NCBI RefSeq assembly: GCF_019880205.1
Contig: NZ_CP082292.1
Span: forward strand, 1,674,001 to 1,738,000
Length of the DNA stretch: 64,000 nt
DNA from: Pantoea alfalfae
GTDB taxonomy: Bacteria > Pseudomonadota > Gammaproteobacteria > Enterobacterales > Enterobacteriaceae
Direction: 5' to 3'
The first letter of the stretch is position 1, and every line of letters begins with the position of its first letter. Under the pieces are notes generated by a model that was not told where the DNA came from, ran no database searches, and was given only the letters and a program-made list of their open reading frames with translations. A program made the translations under genes and the position numbers. Positions 8,508 to 17,567 of this stretch are shown piece after piece.

Positions 8508-9308
8508 ATGTCCTTTTCTCGTGCAGGTCGTCAGATGGTGATGGGCGTCATGGCTGTGGCGCTGATCGCAGGCGTCAACGTTAAAACCTTTGCAGCCGAA
8601 AACCTGCTGAACAAAATTAAAGAACGCGGTACGCTGCTGGTGGGGCTGGAAGGCACCTATCCGCCATTCAGTTTCCAGGATGAAAAGGGCAAGCTGACCG
8701 GCTTTGAAGTGGAGTTCGCGGAACAGCTGGCGCAGCACATGGGCGTTAAGGCGAGCCTGAAACCGACCAAGTGGGACGGCATGCTGGCCTCACTCGACGC
8801 GAAGCGTATTGATGTCGTCATCAACCAGGTCACCATCTCTGATGAGCGTAAGAAGAAGTATGACTTCTCCACGCCATACACGGTCTCCGGTATTCAGGCG
8901 CTGACGATGAAAGCCAATGCGAACACCATCACTAAACCAGCCGACCTGGCGGGCAAGAAAGTGGGCGTGGGTCTGGGCACCAACTATGAACAGTGGCTGC
9001 GTGAGAACGTGAAGGGTGTGGACATCCGTACCTATGATGATGACCCGACAAAATATCAGGATCTGCGCTCTGGGCGTCTGAATGCCATTCTGGTTGACCG
9101 TCTGGCTGCGCTGGATCTGGTCAAGAAAACCGGCGATACCATGGCGGTTGCGGGTGATGCCTTCTCACGTCAGGAATCGGGCGTGGCAGTGCGTAAAGGC
9201 AACGACGATCTGCTGAAAGCGATTGACCAGGCGATTGCTGACATGCAGAAAGATGGCTCGCTGAGCAAGCTGTCTCAGAAATGGTTTGGCGCGGACGTGA
9301 CGAAATAA
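8508..9308 (+). CDS. tcyJ: Cystine ABC transporter, substrate-binding protein TcyJ (FliY)
   Basis: Periplasmic L-cystine-binding subunit of TcyJLN. The 266-residue product starts with a signal peptide (basic start, hydrophobic VMGVMAVALIAGV, cleavage after ...KTFA), followed by the family 3 solute-binding fold: GTYPPFSF, KWDGMLASLDAKRIDVV, and GVGLGTNYEQWL. ATG at 8508 is preferred over the GTG at 8502 because GGGG ends just before and the protein then matches the E. coli start and length. The stop codon overlaps the tcyL start (TAATG), showing translational coupling. A hairpin (GGCAGCA/TGCTGCC, 8443-8464) lies in the spacer after dcyD. Confidence 0.96.
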   Translation: MSFSRAGRQMVMGVMAVALIAGVNVKTFAAENLLNKIKERGTLLVGLEGTYPPFSFQDEKGKLTGFEVEFAEQLAQHMGVKASLKPTKWDGMLASLDAKRIDVVINQVTISDERKKKYDFSTPYTVSGIQALTMKANANTITKPADLAGKKVGVGLGTNYEQWLRENVKGVDIRTYDDDPTKYQDLRSGRLNAILVDRLAALDLVKKTGDTMAVAGDAFSRQESGVAVRKGNDDLLKAIDQAIADMQKDGSLSKLSQKWFGADVTK

Positions 9309-9976
9309 TGCAGGAAAGTCTTCAACTGGTGCTGGATTCAGCACCTTTTTTATTAAAAGGCGCGCTGTTCACGCTGCAGCTCAGCATCGGCGGCATGTTC
9401 TTTGGTCTGCTGCTGGGCTTTATTCTGGCGCTGATGCGTCTGTCGCGCTTCTGGCCGGTTCGCTGGCTGGCGCGGATCTATGTCTCGATTTTCCGTGGCA
9501 CGCCGCTGATCGCCCAGCTGTTTATGATCTACTACGGCCTGCCGCAGTTTGGCATCGAGCTTGATCCAATCCCCTCCGCGATGATTGGTCTTTCCCTGAA
9601 TACCGCCGCGTATGCTTCAGAGTCACTGCGCGGCGCGATTGCATCGATTGAACGCGGACAGTGGGAAGCGGCGGCGAGTATCGGTATGACCCGCTGGCAG
9701 ACCCTGCGCCGGGTGATCCTGCCGCAGGCGGCCCGCACCGCGCTGCCTCCGCTGGGCAACAGCTTTATCAGCCTGGTGAAGGATACCTCGCTGGCGGCGA
9801 CCATTCAGGTGCCGGAACTGTTCCGTCAGGCGCAGCTGATCACCTCACGTACGCTGGAAGTCTTCACCATGTATCTGGCCGCCTCGCTGATTTACTGGGT
9901 GATGGCAACGGTGTTATCTGCGCTGCAGAACCGGCTGGAACAGCATGTTAATCGTCAGGATTCGGAGTCGAAATGA
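9308..9976 (+). CDS. tcyL: Cystine ABC transporter permease TcyL
   Basis: Inner-membrane permease of the TcyJLN cystine importer. The 222 residues equal the E. coli length. Several membrane helices are visible (residues 10-45, 55-85, 180-210), and the EAA loop that contacts the ATPase reads GQWEAAASIGMTRWQTLRRVILPQA. ATG at 9308 shares its first base with the tcyJ stop. Its own stop overlaps the tcyN start in ATGA, so the three transport genes form one coupled unit. Confidence 0.97.
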   Translation: MQESLQLVLDSAPFLLKGALFTLQLSIGGMFFGLLLGFILALMRLSRFWPVRWLARIYVSIFRGTPLIAQLFMIYYGLPQFGIELDPIPSAMIGLSLNTAAYASESLRGAIASIERGQWEAAASIGMTRWQTLRRVILPQAARTALPPLGNSFISLVKDTSLAATIQVPELFRQAQLITSRTLEVFTMYLAASLIYWVMATVLSALQNRLEQHVNRQDSESK

Positions 9977-10725
9977 GCGCCATCGAAGTCAGAAAGCTGG
10001 TGAAATCGTTTAACGGCCAGAGGGTGCTGCACGACATTGACCTTGATGTGGCCGCCGGTGAAGTGGTGGCAATTATCGGTCCCAGCGGCTCGGGTAAAAC
10101 CACGCTGCTGCGCAGTATCAACCTGCTGGAAGTGCCGGACAGCGGCACCATCCGCGTTGGAGAGATCATCGTAGATGCGGCGCTGGCACAAAGTAAGCAG
10201 AAAGAGCAGGTGCGTCGTCTGCGTCAGCAGGTCGGGTTTGTCTTCCAGAACTTCAATCTGTTTCCGCACCGTTCGGTGATGGAGAATATCATTGAAGGAC
10301 CGGTCATCGTTAAAGGCGAACCGAAAGCGGATGCGGTAGCCCGCGCCCGTACGCTGCTGGAGAAGGTCGGTCTGCATGGTAAAGAGGAGAGCTATCCGCG
10401 TCGTCTGTCGGGTGGACAGCAACAGCGCGTGGCGATTGCGCGTGCGCTGGCAATGCGACCTGAAGTGATCCTGTTTGATGAACCGACCTCGGCGCTGGAT
10501 CCGGAGCTGGTGGGTGAAGTGCTCAGCACTATTCGCGCGCTGGCCGAAGAGAAACGCACCATGGTCATTGTGACACATGAGATGAGCTTTGCCCGCGACG
10601 TCGCTGACCGCGCTATTTTTATGGATCAGGGGCGCATTGTGGAGCAGGGCGAGGCGAAAGCGTTGTTCAGTAATCCTCAGCAGCCGCGTACCCGTCAGTT
10701 CCTCGATAAGTTTCTCAGTCAGTAA
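9973..10725 (+). CDS. tcyN: Cystine ABC transporter ATP-binding protein TcyN
   Basis: ATPase subunit of the cystine importer. The 250-residue sequence shows Walker A (GPSGSGKTT, about residue 36), Q-loop (VFQNFNLF), ABC signature (LSGGQQQRVAIARA), Walker B (VILFDEPTSALDP) and the switch His (VTHEM). It overlaps tcyL by four bases (ATGA). A strong intrinsic terminator (10730-10754) begins five bases after the stop and ends this operon. sdiA, which often follows in E. coli, is absent. Confidence 0.97.
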   Translation: MSAIEVRKLVKSFNGQRVLHDIDLDVAAGEVVAIIGPSGSGKTTLLRSINLLEVPDSGTIRVGEIIVDAALAQSKQKEQVRRLRQQVGFVFQNFNLFPHRSVMENIIEGPVIVKGEPKADAVARARTLLEKVGLHGKEESYPRRLSGGQQQRVAIARALAMRPEVILFDEPTSALDPELVGEVLSTIRALAEEKRTMVIVTHEMSFARDVADRAIFMDQGRIVEQGEAKALFSNPQQPRTRQFLDKFLSQ

Positions 10726-10729
10726 CCTC

Positions 10730-10754
10730 ACTGCCTTCCCGGGAAGGCAGTTTT
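10730..10754 (+). terminator. Intrinsic terminator of the tcy operon
   Basis: Perfect 11-bp stem (ACTGCCTTCCC / GGGAAGGCAGT) followed by TTTT, five bases after the tcyN stop. Confidence 0.9.
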
Positions 10755-11188
10755 AACCGACTCAATGGCCTCACTTTTTAACGATAACGGGCGGCTGTCA
10801 GCATAATGCGTGCCGTAATAGCACAACCCATTATTCAGCTGTTAAACCTTTTGCCACATCTGACAAATCTTTTCCTTTCATCGGATATTTAATGGTTTTT
10901 CCCGATACCGCTTTCTCTTATTTATATTCCCTGCAATATGAAACATTATTATCATTTATCCTGGCTGTGGCGCTGATAATTAGCGTATTTGCATGTTGAT
11001 TAATAAGTGTAAGGAAACGTTCTGCAGAGTAAATAACTGTGGCATCAGGGCCACCCGGCGGCTTTTAAGAGTTTCGCTACATTCATCATCGGCTCAATGG
11101 CGAATAATCGCTGGATAATCATAAAAGCAATACTAATTTCCTCGCTTTTACTTTCCAGCATTCTGACCTACATAGCAGGAGTCATTGA
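10755..11188 (+). other. AT-rich intergenic region before acyltransferase gene
   Basis: About 430 bp, clearly richer in A/T than its neighbours. I see no credible gene: a 12-codon ATG frame at 10938 lacks a ribosome site. It probably holds the promoter of the acyltransferase gene. No clear operator could be identified. Confidence 0.5.
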
Positions 11189-12265
11189 ATGAGCCAGACT
11201 AAGTCAGACCAGATCCTGTGGGTAGATACCCTTAAGGGCGCCTGCATATTGCTGGTGGTCCTGTATCACACGGTATTACCGGGTTTTGAAGGGACGATGA
11301 AATACCTCACTGCCGGATGGATCCCCGCCGAAATATGGATACAGTTTAATACGGTCCTGTCGCCGCTGCGTATGCCCGCCTTTTTCTTTGTGTCAGGATT
11401 GCTGGCGACCAATGGCATTATTAACCGGCCCTGGAAACAGGTGTTTACCAGTCGCATCACTAATCTCTTTTATCTCTATATTCTGTGGGGATTTATTCAG
11501 TGGTGGTCCATCATTGGCATCTCAACTGAAATTACCGGCCAGCGGATTTCGCAGAATCTGAATGCCGCCTATGCCGGTTCGCTGTTTGAATTTCTCAAGC
11601 TGACCTTTATGGCCATGAGTACCTCGTGGTATCTCTACGGGCTGGGACTCTATTTCCTCTGTGCCAAAGTTTTTCGCCAATATAAGCTGGCCCTGGTGGC
11701 GGTGGCGATTCTGCTGAATTATCTGGCGGTCGAAAAAGTGATCCCGTTCTGGGGTCCGCAGAGTCTGGCGCAATATTTCCTGTTCTTCCTGTTAGGTGCG
11801 TTCTGGAGCCAGACCATGCTGCGCCTGAGTGAATGGCGGCGAGAGAATCTGATGCCCTGGGCGCTACTTGCTGCGGTCGCCGGTATTCATGTGATATTCG
11901 GTCTGGATAAGAGTCTGTTCCTGTGTGTGCTGGCGGTGTTGTTCAGTATTGCTGCATGCCGTTGGCTGAATCAGCATTTCAGCATGCGCTATCTCAACTG
12001 GGTGGGCCGCAATACGCTGCAGATTTACGTCATTCACCGTATTTTCATCGAGTTCTTTGGGATGTCCGCGATTCTGTTCGCGCAGCGGCATCATCTGTTC
12101 GAGCAGGCATGGTTTTCGTTTCTTTGGGCCTGTTTCTATCCGGTGGCCATCGTGGGTCTCTGTTCGGTCTGTTCAGTGGCGATCTGGTCGCTGACCAATC
12201 GCGGGGTGGGGCAGTCGCTGTTTGTGTTTCCGACGCTGATGAAGAGGGTGCCTGGCGGCGGGTGA
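11189..12265 (+). CDS. Acyltransferase 3 family membrane protein (358 aa)
   Basis: Integral membrane protein of the acyltransferase-3 (OafA/YrhL) family, which moves acetyl, succinyl or similar groups onto periplasmic or surface glycans and lipids. Evidence: the N-terminal motif WVDTLKGACILLVVLYH with the conserved His of helix 1, the PAFFFVSG segment of the next helix, and about ten hydrophobic helices to the end. ATG at 11189 has AGGAG at good spacing. It stands alone: a terminator lies upstream and a repeat-rich spacer downstream, with putA converging from the other side. The acceptor is not predictable; it might decorate LPS, exopolysaccharide or osmoregulated glucans. Confidence 0.85.
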   Translation: MSQTKSDQILWVDTLKGACILLVVLYHTVLPGFEGTMKYLTAGWIPAEIWIQFNTVLSPLRMPAFFFVSGLLATNGIINRPWKQVFTSRITNLFYLYILWGFIQWWSIIGISTEITGQRISQNLNAAYAGSLFEFLKLTFMAMSTSWYLYGLGLYFLCAKVFRQYKLALVAVAILLNYLAVEKVIPFWGPQSLAQYFLFFLLGAFWSQTMLRLSEWRRENLMPWALLAAVAGIHVIFGLDKSLFLCVLAVLFSIAACRWLNQHFSMRYLNWVGRNTLQIYVIHRIFIEFFGMSAILFAQRHHLFEQAWFSFLWACFYPVAIVGLCSVCSVAIWSLTNRGVGQSLFVFPTLMKRVPGGG

Positions 12266-12599
12266 GGGGCGCTTTGCAGTGGGAAGAGGACGCTGTGCAG
12301 CGGGCGGGCACTGAGAAGATTTCGCCCGCCAGGTGATGGGGAGTTTCAGGTTGCCTGTGCAGGCGGACGCGTTAAGGGGCGGATGCCCGCCCCTTAACAA
12401 TCCCGGCGTCCGGCAGCCTGCGCGCCCCGCTCTGCGGGGTACCTTCGTCACGCCCTGCGGCCAGCGAACCGTCCTTTCGCCGACGTCCTGTCGGCTCATC
12501 CTGGCCTCCGGTTGTTCCTCAGCGCTTCGGATGCCTCTGGCAAACCCCCGCCTGTTATCTCTTTTGTTTTCTCTGGTGCTGTATTGTCTGCTGACCTGA

Positions 12600-12689
12600 A
12601 AAGCCAAAGCCAAAGCCAAAGCCAAAGCCAAAGCCAAAGCCAAAGCCAAAGCCAAAGCCAAAGCCAAAGCCAAAGCCAAAGCCAAAGCC
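12600..12689. repeat. Hexanucleotide microsatellite, 15 x AAAGCC
   Basis: Fifteen uninterrupted perfect copies of AAAGCC followed by two further A bases. It is not inside a credible gene. Such perfect arrays are prone to slippage; here length changes would only alter spacing in the spacer between the acyltransferase gene and putA. Confidence 0.95.
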
Positions 12690-12990
12690 AATCCCGGAAA
12701 CGTAAAGCGATAAAGTAACCAACACAGAAAGAAGAAATAACAGCGAGGGGTCAGGGAGGCCATCTGAACCGCTGAGCGGATGAGGGATTTCAGGACGAGC
12801 GACAGGGATGTCGCGAAGAGGCGGGTTCGCGCCAGGGATGGCGCGTCCCGGTGGTCCGTGAGAAATCCGGAAGAAGCGAAGGGACCGCGAAGCGGCGGTG
12901 AAGCAGGCCGGAGCCGGGGGGCAAGGGGCGCGGCGACTGGCGCCCCTTGTCGGTCGCCTGCAGAGGCGATACTGAAACTGCCCAACTGCT

Positions 12991-13149
12991 CAGGCGAACG
13001 AAACCCTTCTCAGAGCCCGTTCGCGCAGCGAACCACCCCAGCTTTAGCGCATGCATCCGCCAGGCGAACGAAACCCCTCTCAGAGCCCGTTCGCGCAGCG
13101 AACAACCCACAGCAACAGCTCAGCTGTAAGCCCGTTCGCGCAGCGAACA
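12991..13149. repeat. Direct repeats with GTTCGC/GCGAAC palindromes
   Basis: Copies at 12991-13033 and 13061-13103 differ at one base (CCCTTCT versus CCCCTCT). A third copy, 13130-13149, retains only the palindromic end. Each ends in a hairpin of 6-bp arms with a 3-base loop, 20-170 bp from the putA stop, so they may also influence the putA mRNA end. Confidence 0.75.
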
Positions 13150-13168
13150 AGCCCCTTAAGCTTCAGCG

Positions 13169-16100
13169 CTACCCAATGGTCATCAGACTCGCATTACCAC
13201 CCGCCGCCGCGGTATTCACACTCAGCGAGCGCTCAATCAGCAGACGCTCAAGCAGCAGATTGGTTTCGCCACGGGCAAAGCCCTGCACCGAGACAATCGC
13301 GCCGTCACGCGCTGCAATCTGCTCGCACAGCGTACGCAGCTGATCGGCATCGCCGTGATAGATCACCGCATCAAACTCTGCCGCTAACGGATCACGTGCC
13401 AGCGTGATGCGCGCTTTCACGGCATCAGGCAGCGAGGCGCGCAGGGCGCGATGCAGCTCATCATCCTGCCACAGCGCTTTACTGCCCACGCTGGTGACCG
13501 CAGCCAGCTGGATCAACGCATCCTGCTCATTATCCGCCAGACAAAGCACCTGATCACGCGGCAGCAGCGAGAAGGTATTGCGCTCGCCGGTCGGGCCAGG
13601 CAGCAGACGGACCACGCCCGCCTGGGCCAGCTCGTCATAGTGCTGGCAGAGTTCAGCCAGTTCAGGCTTATCTTTCGCCCAGTTGCTCAGCGCCTGATGC
13701 GGTGCCAGCAGAGACTGACGCAGCGTGCTGTCTGCCGGACGCTCGGCATCCTGACGATCAAAGGTCAGACGCAGCGCGCCATCCGGACGACTGGCCAGCA
13801 GGCGGTAGAGATAGAGCGGACCGCCCGCTTTCGGACCCGTTCCGGATAAGCCTTCCCCACCAAACGGCTGCACACCGACCACTGCACCGACCATGTTGCG
13901 GTTAACGTAGAGGTTACCGACACGGGCGTTGGCCGTAACCTGTGCGATGGTCTCGTCGATGCGGGTATGCACACCCAGCGTCAGGCCATAGCCGGAGGCG
14001 TTGATCTGCTCAACCAGCTTCGGCAGGTTATTGCGGGTGAAGCGCACTACATGCAGCACCGGTCCAAAAATCTCTTTATCCAGATCGCTGACCTGATTCA
14101 GCTCAATCAGCGTCGGTTTGACAAAGGTGCCGCTGGTCCACTCTTTGCTGTCCTGCGGGTTATCCTGTACCGCCTGGTAAACCGTGAAGCCCTTGTTGCG
14201 CATCACCTGAATATGGCGATCGATATTGGCTTTTGCCTCAGCATCAATCACCGGGCCGATGTCGGTTGAGAAGCGCTCCGGATTGCCCATGCGGCACTCC
14301 GCCATCGCGCCGCGCAGCATCTTCAGCGTATGGTCAGCGACATCTTCCTGAATGCAAAGCAGACGCAGGGCAGAACAGCGCTGTCCGGCACTGTCGAAGG
14401 CCGATGCGACGATATCGATCACCACCTGCTCAGTCAGCGCGGAAGAGTCGACAATCATTGCATTCATCCCGCCGGTTTCAGCAATCAGCGGCACCGGACG
14501 ACCATGCTGGTCAAGGCGACCGGCCAGATTACGCTGCAGCAGGGTTGCGACCGCGGTTGAGCCGGTAAACATCACGCCGCGCACCCGATTGTCACCGGTC
14601 AGCTGTGCGCCCACCGTTTCTCCCTGACCCGGCAGCAGTTGCAGTACGCCTGGTGGCACACCCGCATCCAGCAGGATCTGAACTGCCTGTGCAGCAATCA
14701 GCGGTGTCTGCTCAGCCGGTTTAGCCAGCACGCTGTTGCCTGCTGCCAGTGCAGCCGCAATCTGGCCGGTAAAGATCGCCAGCGGGAAGTTCCATGGGCT
14801 GATGCAGACCACCGGACCCAGTGGACGATGCGTTTCATTGTCGAAATCGTCACGCACCATACCGGCGTAGTAATAGAGGAAATCAACCGCTTCGCGCACT
14901 TCCGCGATGGCGTTGTTATACGTTTTGCCTGCTTCACGCACCAGGATGCCAAGCAGCTGCTGCATCTGGCCTTCCATAATCTGTGCGGCGCGTTCCAGTA
15001 TCGCCGCGCGCTCCTGCGGTGGGGTGGCAAACCAGATCGGTCCGCTGTTCACGGCAGCATCCAGCGCCACAGAGACTTCCTGTTCTGTGGCTTCACGCAC
15101 CTGACCCACACGATCGCCCGGTGCGGCCGGGTTCAGAATATCGCGCAACTCACCCGCACCCGCTTCACCGTCGATCATCGGCTCGGCCAGGCAGGGCTGT
15201 GCAGCGCTGCTCAGCAGGGCGCTGGAGAGTGAGGCGAGACGGTGCTCGTTAGCCATATCCAGACCCGCTGAGTTCACGCGGTTCTCGCCATACAGCTCAC
15301 GCGGCAGGGGGATCTTCGGATGCGGCAGGCCAATGGCGCCTTCGCTGGCACCCAGTTTCTCGACGGCAGTTACCGGATCGGCTACCAGCTCATCAATCGG
15401 CAGCGAGGTATCGGCAATGCGGTTAACGAAGGAGGTGTTGGCCCCGTTCTCCAGCAGTCGACGAACCAGATAGGCCAGCAGGGTTTCATGGGTGCCGACC
15501 GGCGCATAGATGCGGCAGGGACGGTTAAGCTTGCCGTCCGCCACTTTGCCGACGACCTGCTCATACAGCGGTTCACCCATGCCGTGCAGACACTGGAACT
15601 CATACTGCCCCGGATAGTAGTTGTTGCCTGCCAGCTGATAAATCGCGGCCAGGGTGTGGGCATTGTGCGTAGCAAACTGCGGATAGATCAGGCTGGGAAC
15701 AGAAAGCAGTTTGCGGGCGCAGGCCAGGTAAGAGATATCGGTGTAAACCTTACGGGTGTAAACCGGGTAGCCTTCCAGACCTTCCATCTGGGCGCGCTTG
15801 ATTTCGCTGTCCCAGTACGCGCCTTTCACCAGACGGATCATCAGACGACGGCGGCTGCGCTGCGCCAGATCGATTAGCTCATCGATCACAAACGGACAGC
15901 GTTTCATGTAGGCCTGAATCACGAAGCCGATGCCGTTCCAGCCTTCCAGCTCTGGTTCGAAACAGAGCTTTTCCAGTAAATCCAGCGACAGTTCCAGGCG
16001 GTCAGCTTCTTCTGCGTCGATGTTGATGCCGATGTCATAGGAGCGAGCCAGCAGCGTCAGTGATTTCAGAATAGGGTAGAGCTCTTCCATCACGCGCTCA

Positions 16101-17116
16101 TACTGTGCGCGGCTGTAGCGGGGATGCAGGGCTGAGAGCTTGATGGAGATGCCCGGGCCTTCATAAATGCCACGACCATTCGACGCTTTACCGATGGCGT
16201 GGATCGCCTGCTGATAAGAGAGCAGATAGGCTTTAGCATCGCCTGCGGTCAGGGCCGCTTCGCCCAGCATATCGTAAGAGTAACGGAAGCCTTTCTCTTC
16301 CAGCTTGCGGGCATTGGCCAGCGCTTCAGCAATGGTTTCACCGGTGACGAACTGCTCACCCATCAGACGCATCGCCATATCCACGCCTTTGCGGATCAGG
16401 GGCTCGCCGCCCTTACCGATGATGCGGTTGAGCGAGCTGGAAAGATTCGCCTCGTTGTGGGTCGAGACCAGACGGCCGGTAAACAGCAGGCCCCAGGTCG
16501 CGGCGTTGACAAACAGCGATGGGCTGCGTCCCAGGTGAGACTGCCAGTTACCGTTGCTAATCTTGTCGCGGATGAGCGCATCGCGTGTCGGCTTGTCAGG
16601 AATACGCAACAGCGCTTCCGCCAGACACATTAACGCCACACCTTCATGTGAAGAAAGCGAGAACTCCTGCAGCAGGCTTTGCACCATGCCAGCGCGTCCG
16701 GTTGCACCTTTCTGGTGCCGCAGCCTGTCGGCAAGCTGGTAAGCCAGCTGATGCGTTTTCTCTGCCAGCGCCGCGGGTAACCGTGCCTGCTCCAGCATCA
16801 TCGGTACCGCATCGGTCTCCGGGCGACGCCAGGCGGCAGTCACCGCTGAACGCGTCACGGACTGAGGTAAAATCTGCTCTGCGAAGTCAAGGAACGGCTG
16901 GTGCGTCTCCTCTGACTGGATGTCGTCAGATTCCGCGGCTGCCTGGGCAGAAAGCGGGATCTCCGGCACGGCGTCGCCGCTCTCCAGCTGGCTCAGATAG
17001 TTAAAGACCGCCTGTTTAATCAGCCAGTGTGGCGTGCGATCAATTCGCTGCGCAGCCAGTTTGATGCGCTCGCGTGTCGCGTCATCCAGTTTTACACCCA
17101 TGGTGGTTGTAGCCAT
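13169..17116 (-). CDS. putA: Trifunctional PutA: regulator, proline dehydrogenase, P5C dehydrogenase
   Basis: Oxidises proline to glutamate in two steps and, without proline, represses putA and putP. At 1315 residues it is near E. coli PutA (1320). In order: an N-terminal ribbon-helix-helix DNA-binding domain ([20 protein letters not shown], about 6-47); the FAD proline dehydrogenase barrel (for example [19 protein letters not shown] and the substrate-binding [15 protein letters not shown]); the aldehyde dehydrogenase domain ([20 protein letters not shown], catalytic Cys in SAGQRCSAL); and a C-terminal tail. ATG at 17116 has GGAG upstream. putP is divergent, and the 450-bp region between them contains GTTGCA PutA half-sites. 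With proline the protein moves to the inner membrane to pass electrons to quinone. Confidence 0.98.
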   Translation of the reverse strand: MATTTMGVKLDDATRERIKLAAQRIDRTPHWLIKQAVFNYLSQLESGDAVPEIPLSAQAAAESDDIQSEETHQPFLDFAEQILPQSVTRSAVTAAWRRPETDAVPMMLEQARLPAALAEKTHQLAYQLADRLRHQKGATGRAGMVQSLLQEFSLSSHEGVALMCLAEALLRIPDKPTRDALIRDKISNGNWQSHLGRSPSLFVNAATWGLLFTGRLVSTHNEANLSSSLNRIIGKGGEPLIRKGVDMAMRLMGEQFVTGETIAEALANARKLEEKGFRYSYDMLGEAALTAGDAKAYLLSYQQAIHAIGKASNGRGIYEGPGISIKLSALHPRYSRAQYERVMEELYPILKSLTLLARSYDIGINIDAEEADRLELSLDLLEKLCFEPELEGWNGIGFVIQAYMKRCPFVIDELIDLAQRSRRRLMIRLVKGAYWDSEIKRAQMEGLEGYPVYTRKVYTDISYLACARKLLSVPSLIYPQFATHNAHTLAAIYQLAGNNYYPGQYEFQCLHGMGEPLYEQVVGKVADGKLNRPCRIYAPVGTHETLLAYLVRRLLENGANTSFVNRIADTSLPIDELVADPVTAVEKLGASEGAIGLPHPKIPLPRELYGENRVNSAGLDMANEHRLASLSSALLSSAAQPCLAEPMIDGEAGAGELRDILNPAAPGDRVGQVREATEQEVSVALDAAVNSGPIWFATPPQERAAILERAAQIMEGQMQQLLGILVREAGKTYNNAIAEVREAVDFLYYYAGMVRDDFDNETHRPLGPVVCISPWNFPLAIFTGQIAAALAAGNSVLAKPAEQTPLIAAQAVQILLDAGVPPGVLQLLPGQGETVGAQLTGDNRVRGVMFTGSTAVATLLQRNLAGRLDQHGRPVPLIAETGGMNAMIVDSSALTEQVVIDIVASAFDSAGQRCSALRLLCIQEDVADHTLKMLRGAMAECRMGNPERFSTDIGPVIDAEAKANIDRHIQVMRNKGFTVYQAVQDNPQDSKEWTSGTFVKPTLIELNQVSDLDKEIFGPVLHVVRFTRNNLPKLVEQINASGYGLTLGVHTRIDETIAQVTANARVGNLYVNRNMVGAVVGVQPFGGEGLSGTGPKAGGPLYLYRLLASRPDGALRLTFDRQDAERPADSTLRQSLLAPHQALSNWAKDKPELAELCQHYDELAQAGVVRLLPGPTGERNTFSLLPRDQVLCLADNEQDALIQLAAVTSVGSKALWQDDELHRALRASLPDAVKARITLARDPLAAEFDAVIYHGDADQLRTLCEQIAARDGAIVSVQGFARGETNLLLERLLIERSLSVNTAAAGGNASLMTIG

Positions 17117-17172
17117 GACTCCAGAGCTCCTTAATAGTGGTTCAGTACGGCGTTGGCTGCACTATCACTTAA

Positions 17173-17360
17173 GTTGCAACTTTGTGCAACCGTGTTAAAT
17201 GTGAGCCAGTTAACACCCTTCTTACATCAGCAATTGTTAAATCCCGCAATGCGGCACGGATATTGCTGCAAGATCCTCGCCAGGTCGGCAGGCCCGATAA
17301 AAAGCGGGTTTACGGCCGGTTATACAGAGGTACAACCGGATAACTGTGAGCGAGTGCAAC
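17173..17360. promoter_or_regulatory. putA/putP control region with PutA half-sites
   Basis: The PutA ribbon-helix-helix domain recognises GTTGCA. Here GTTGCA (17173-17178) and its inverse TGCAAC (17185-17190) form an inverted pair with six bases between, and a third TGCAAC is at 17355-17360. The divergent spacer runs 17117-17567 in total and has no credible gene. Promoter boxes for each gene could not be fixed with confidence. Confidence 0.65.
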
Positions 17361-17567
17361 CTATCAGCACGTTTTCACAAACGGTTAGTGAAATAACTGT
17401 AACGCCTGTGTTAAATCCATTGTGCGCGGAACGCCTTTCCGGCAGGATACCGCGCCGCTGGGAAATGACTGACGCCCTGACGAAGAAAATCGACCCGCTT
17501 TGCCCCGTTCCGGCAGGCGGGTAGCTGGCGATTTCTCTGGGATATCAAATAATAAGTGGAGAGACAG

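Larger units (their letters stand above)
12266..13168. repeat. Palindrome- and repeat-rich spacer between convergent genes
   Basis: About 900 bp without a credible gene. It holds long perfect inverted repeats: a 12-bp stem at 12371-12398 (GTTAAGGGGCGG) and a 10-bp stem at 12922-12949 (CAAGGGGCGC), plus CCCCGC/GCGGGG near 12426. It also holds a hexanucleotide array (12600-12689) and two 43-bp near-identical direct repeats (12991-13033, 13061-13103) with a third partial copy (13130-13149), each containing GTTCGC-GCA-GCGAAC. Long open frames on both strands here are low-complexity (SQ/AL repeats) and look spurious. This resembles a multicopy intergenic mosaic repeat. Confidence 0.6.

Noticed and set aside
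10938..10976. 12-codon aromatic-rich leader-like frame before the acyltransferase gene
   Set aside because: No ribosome site and no terminator/antiterminator structure after it, so attenuation is unsupported.
12512..12718. Plus-strand frame encoding an SQ repeat
   Set aside because: It is only the hexanucleotide array read in one frame; no start context or known family.
12173..12985. 270-codon minus-strand frame with an (AL)n repeat
   Set aside because: It runs from the acyltransferase gene through palindromic repeats and the AAAGCC array, has no ribosome site and encodes low-complexity sequence.
17153..17524. 123-codon frame in the putA-putP control region
   Set aside because: No ribosome site, covers PutA half-sites, no protein-like motifs.
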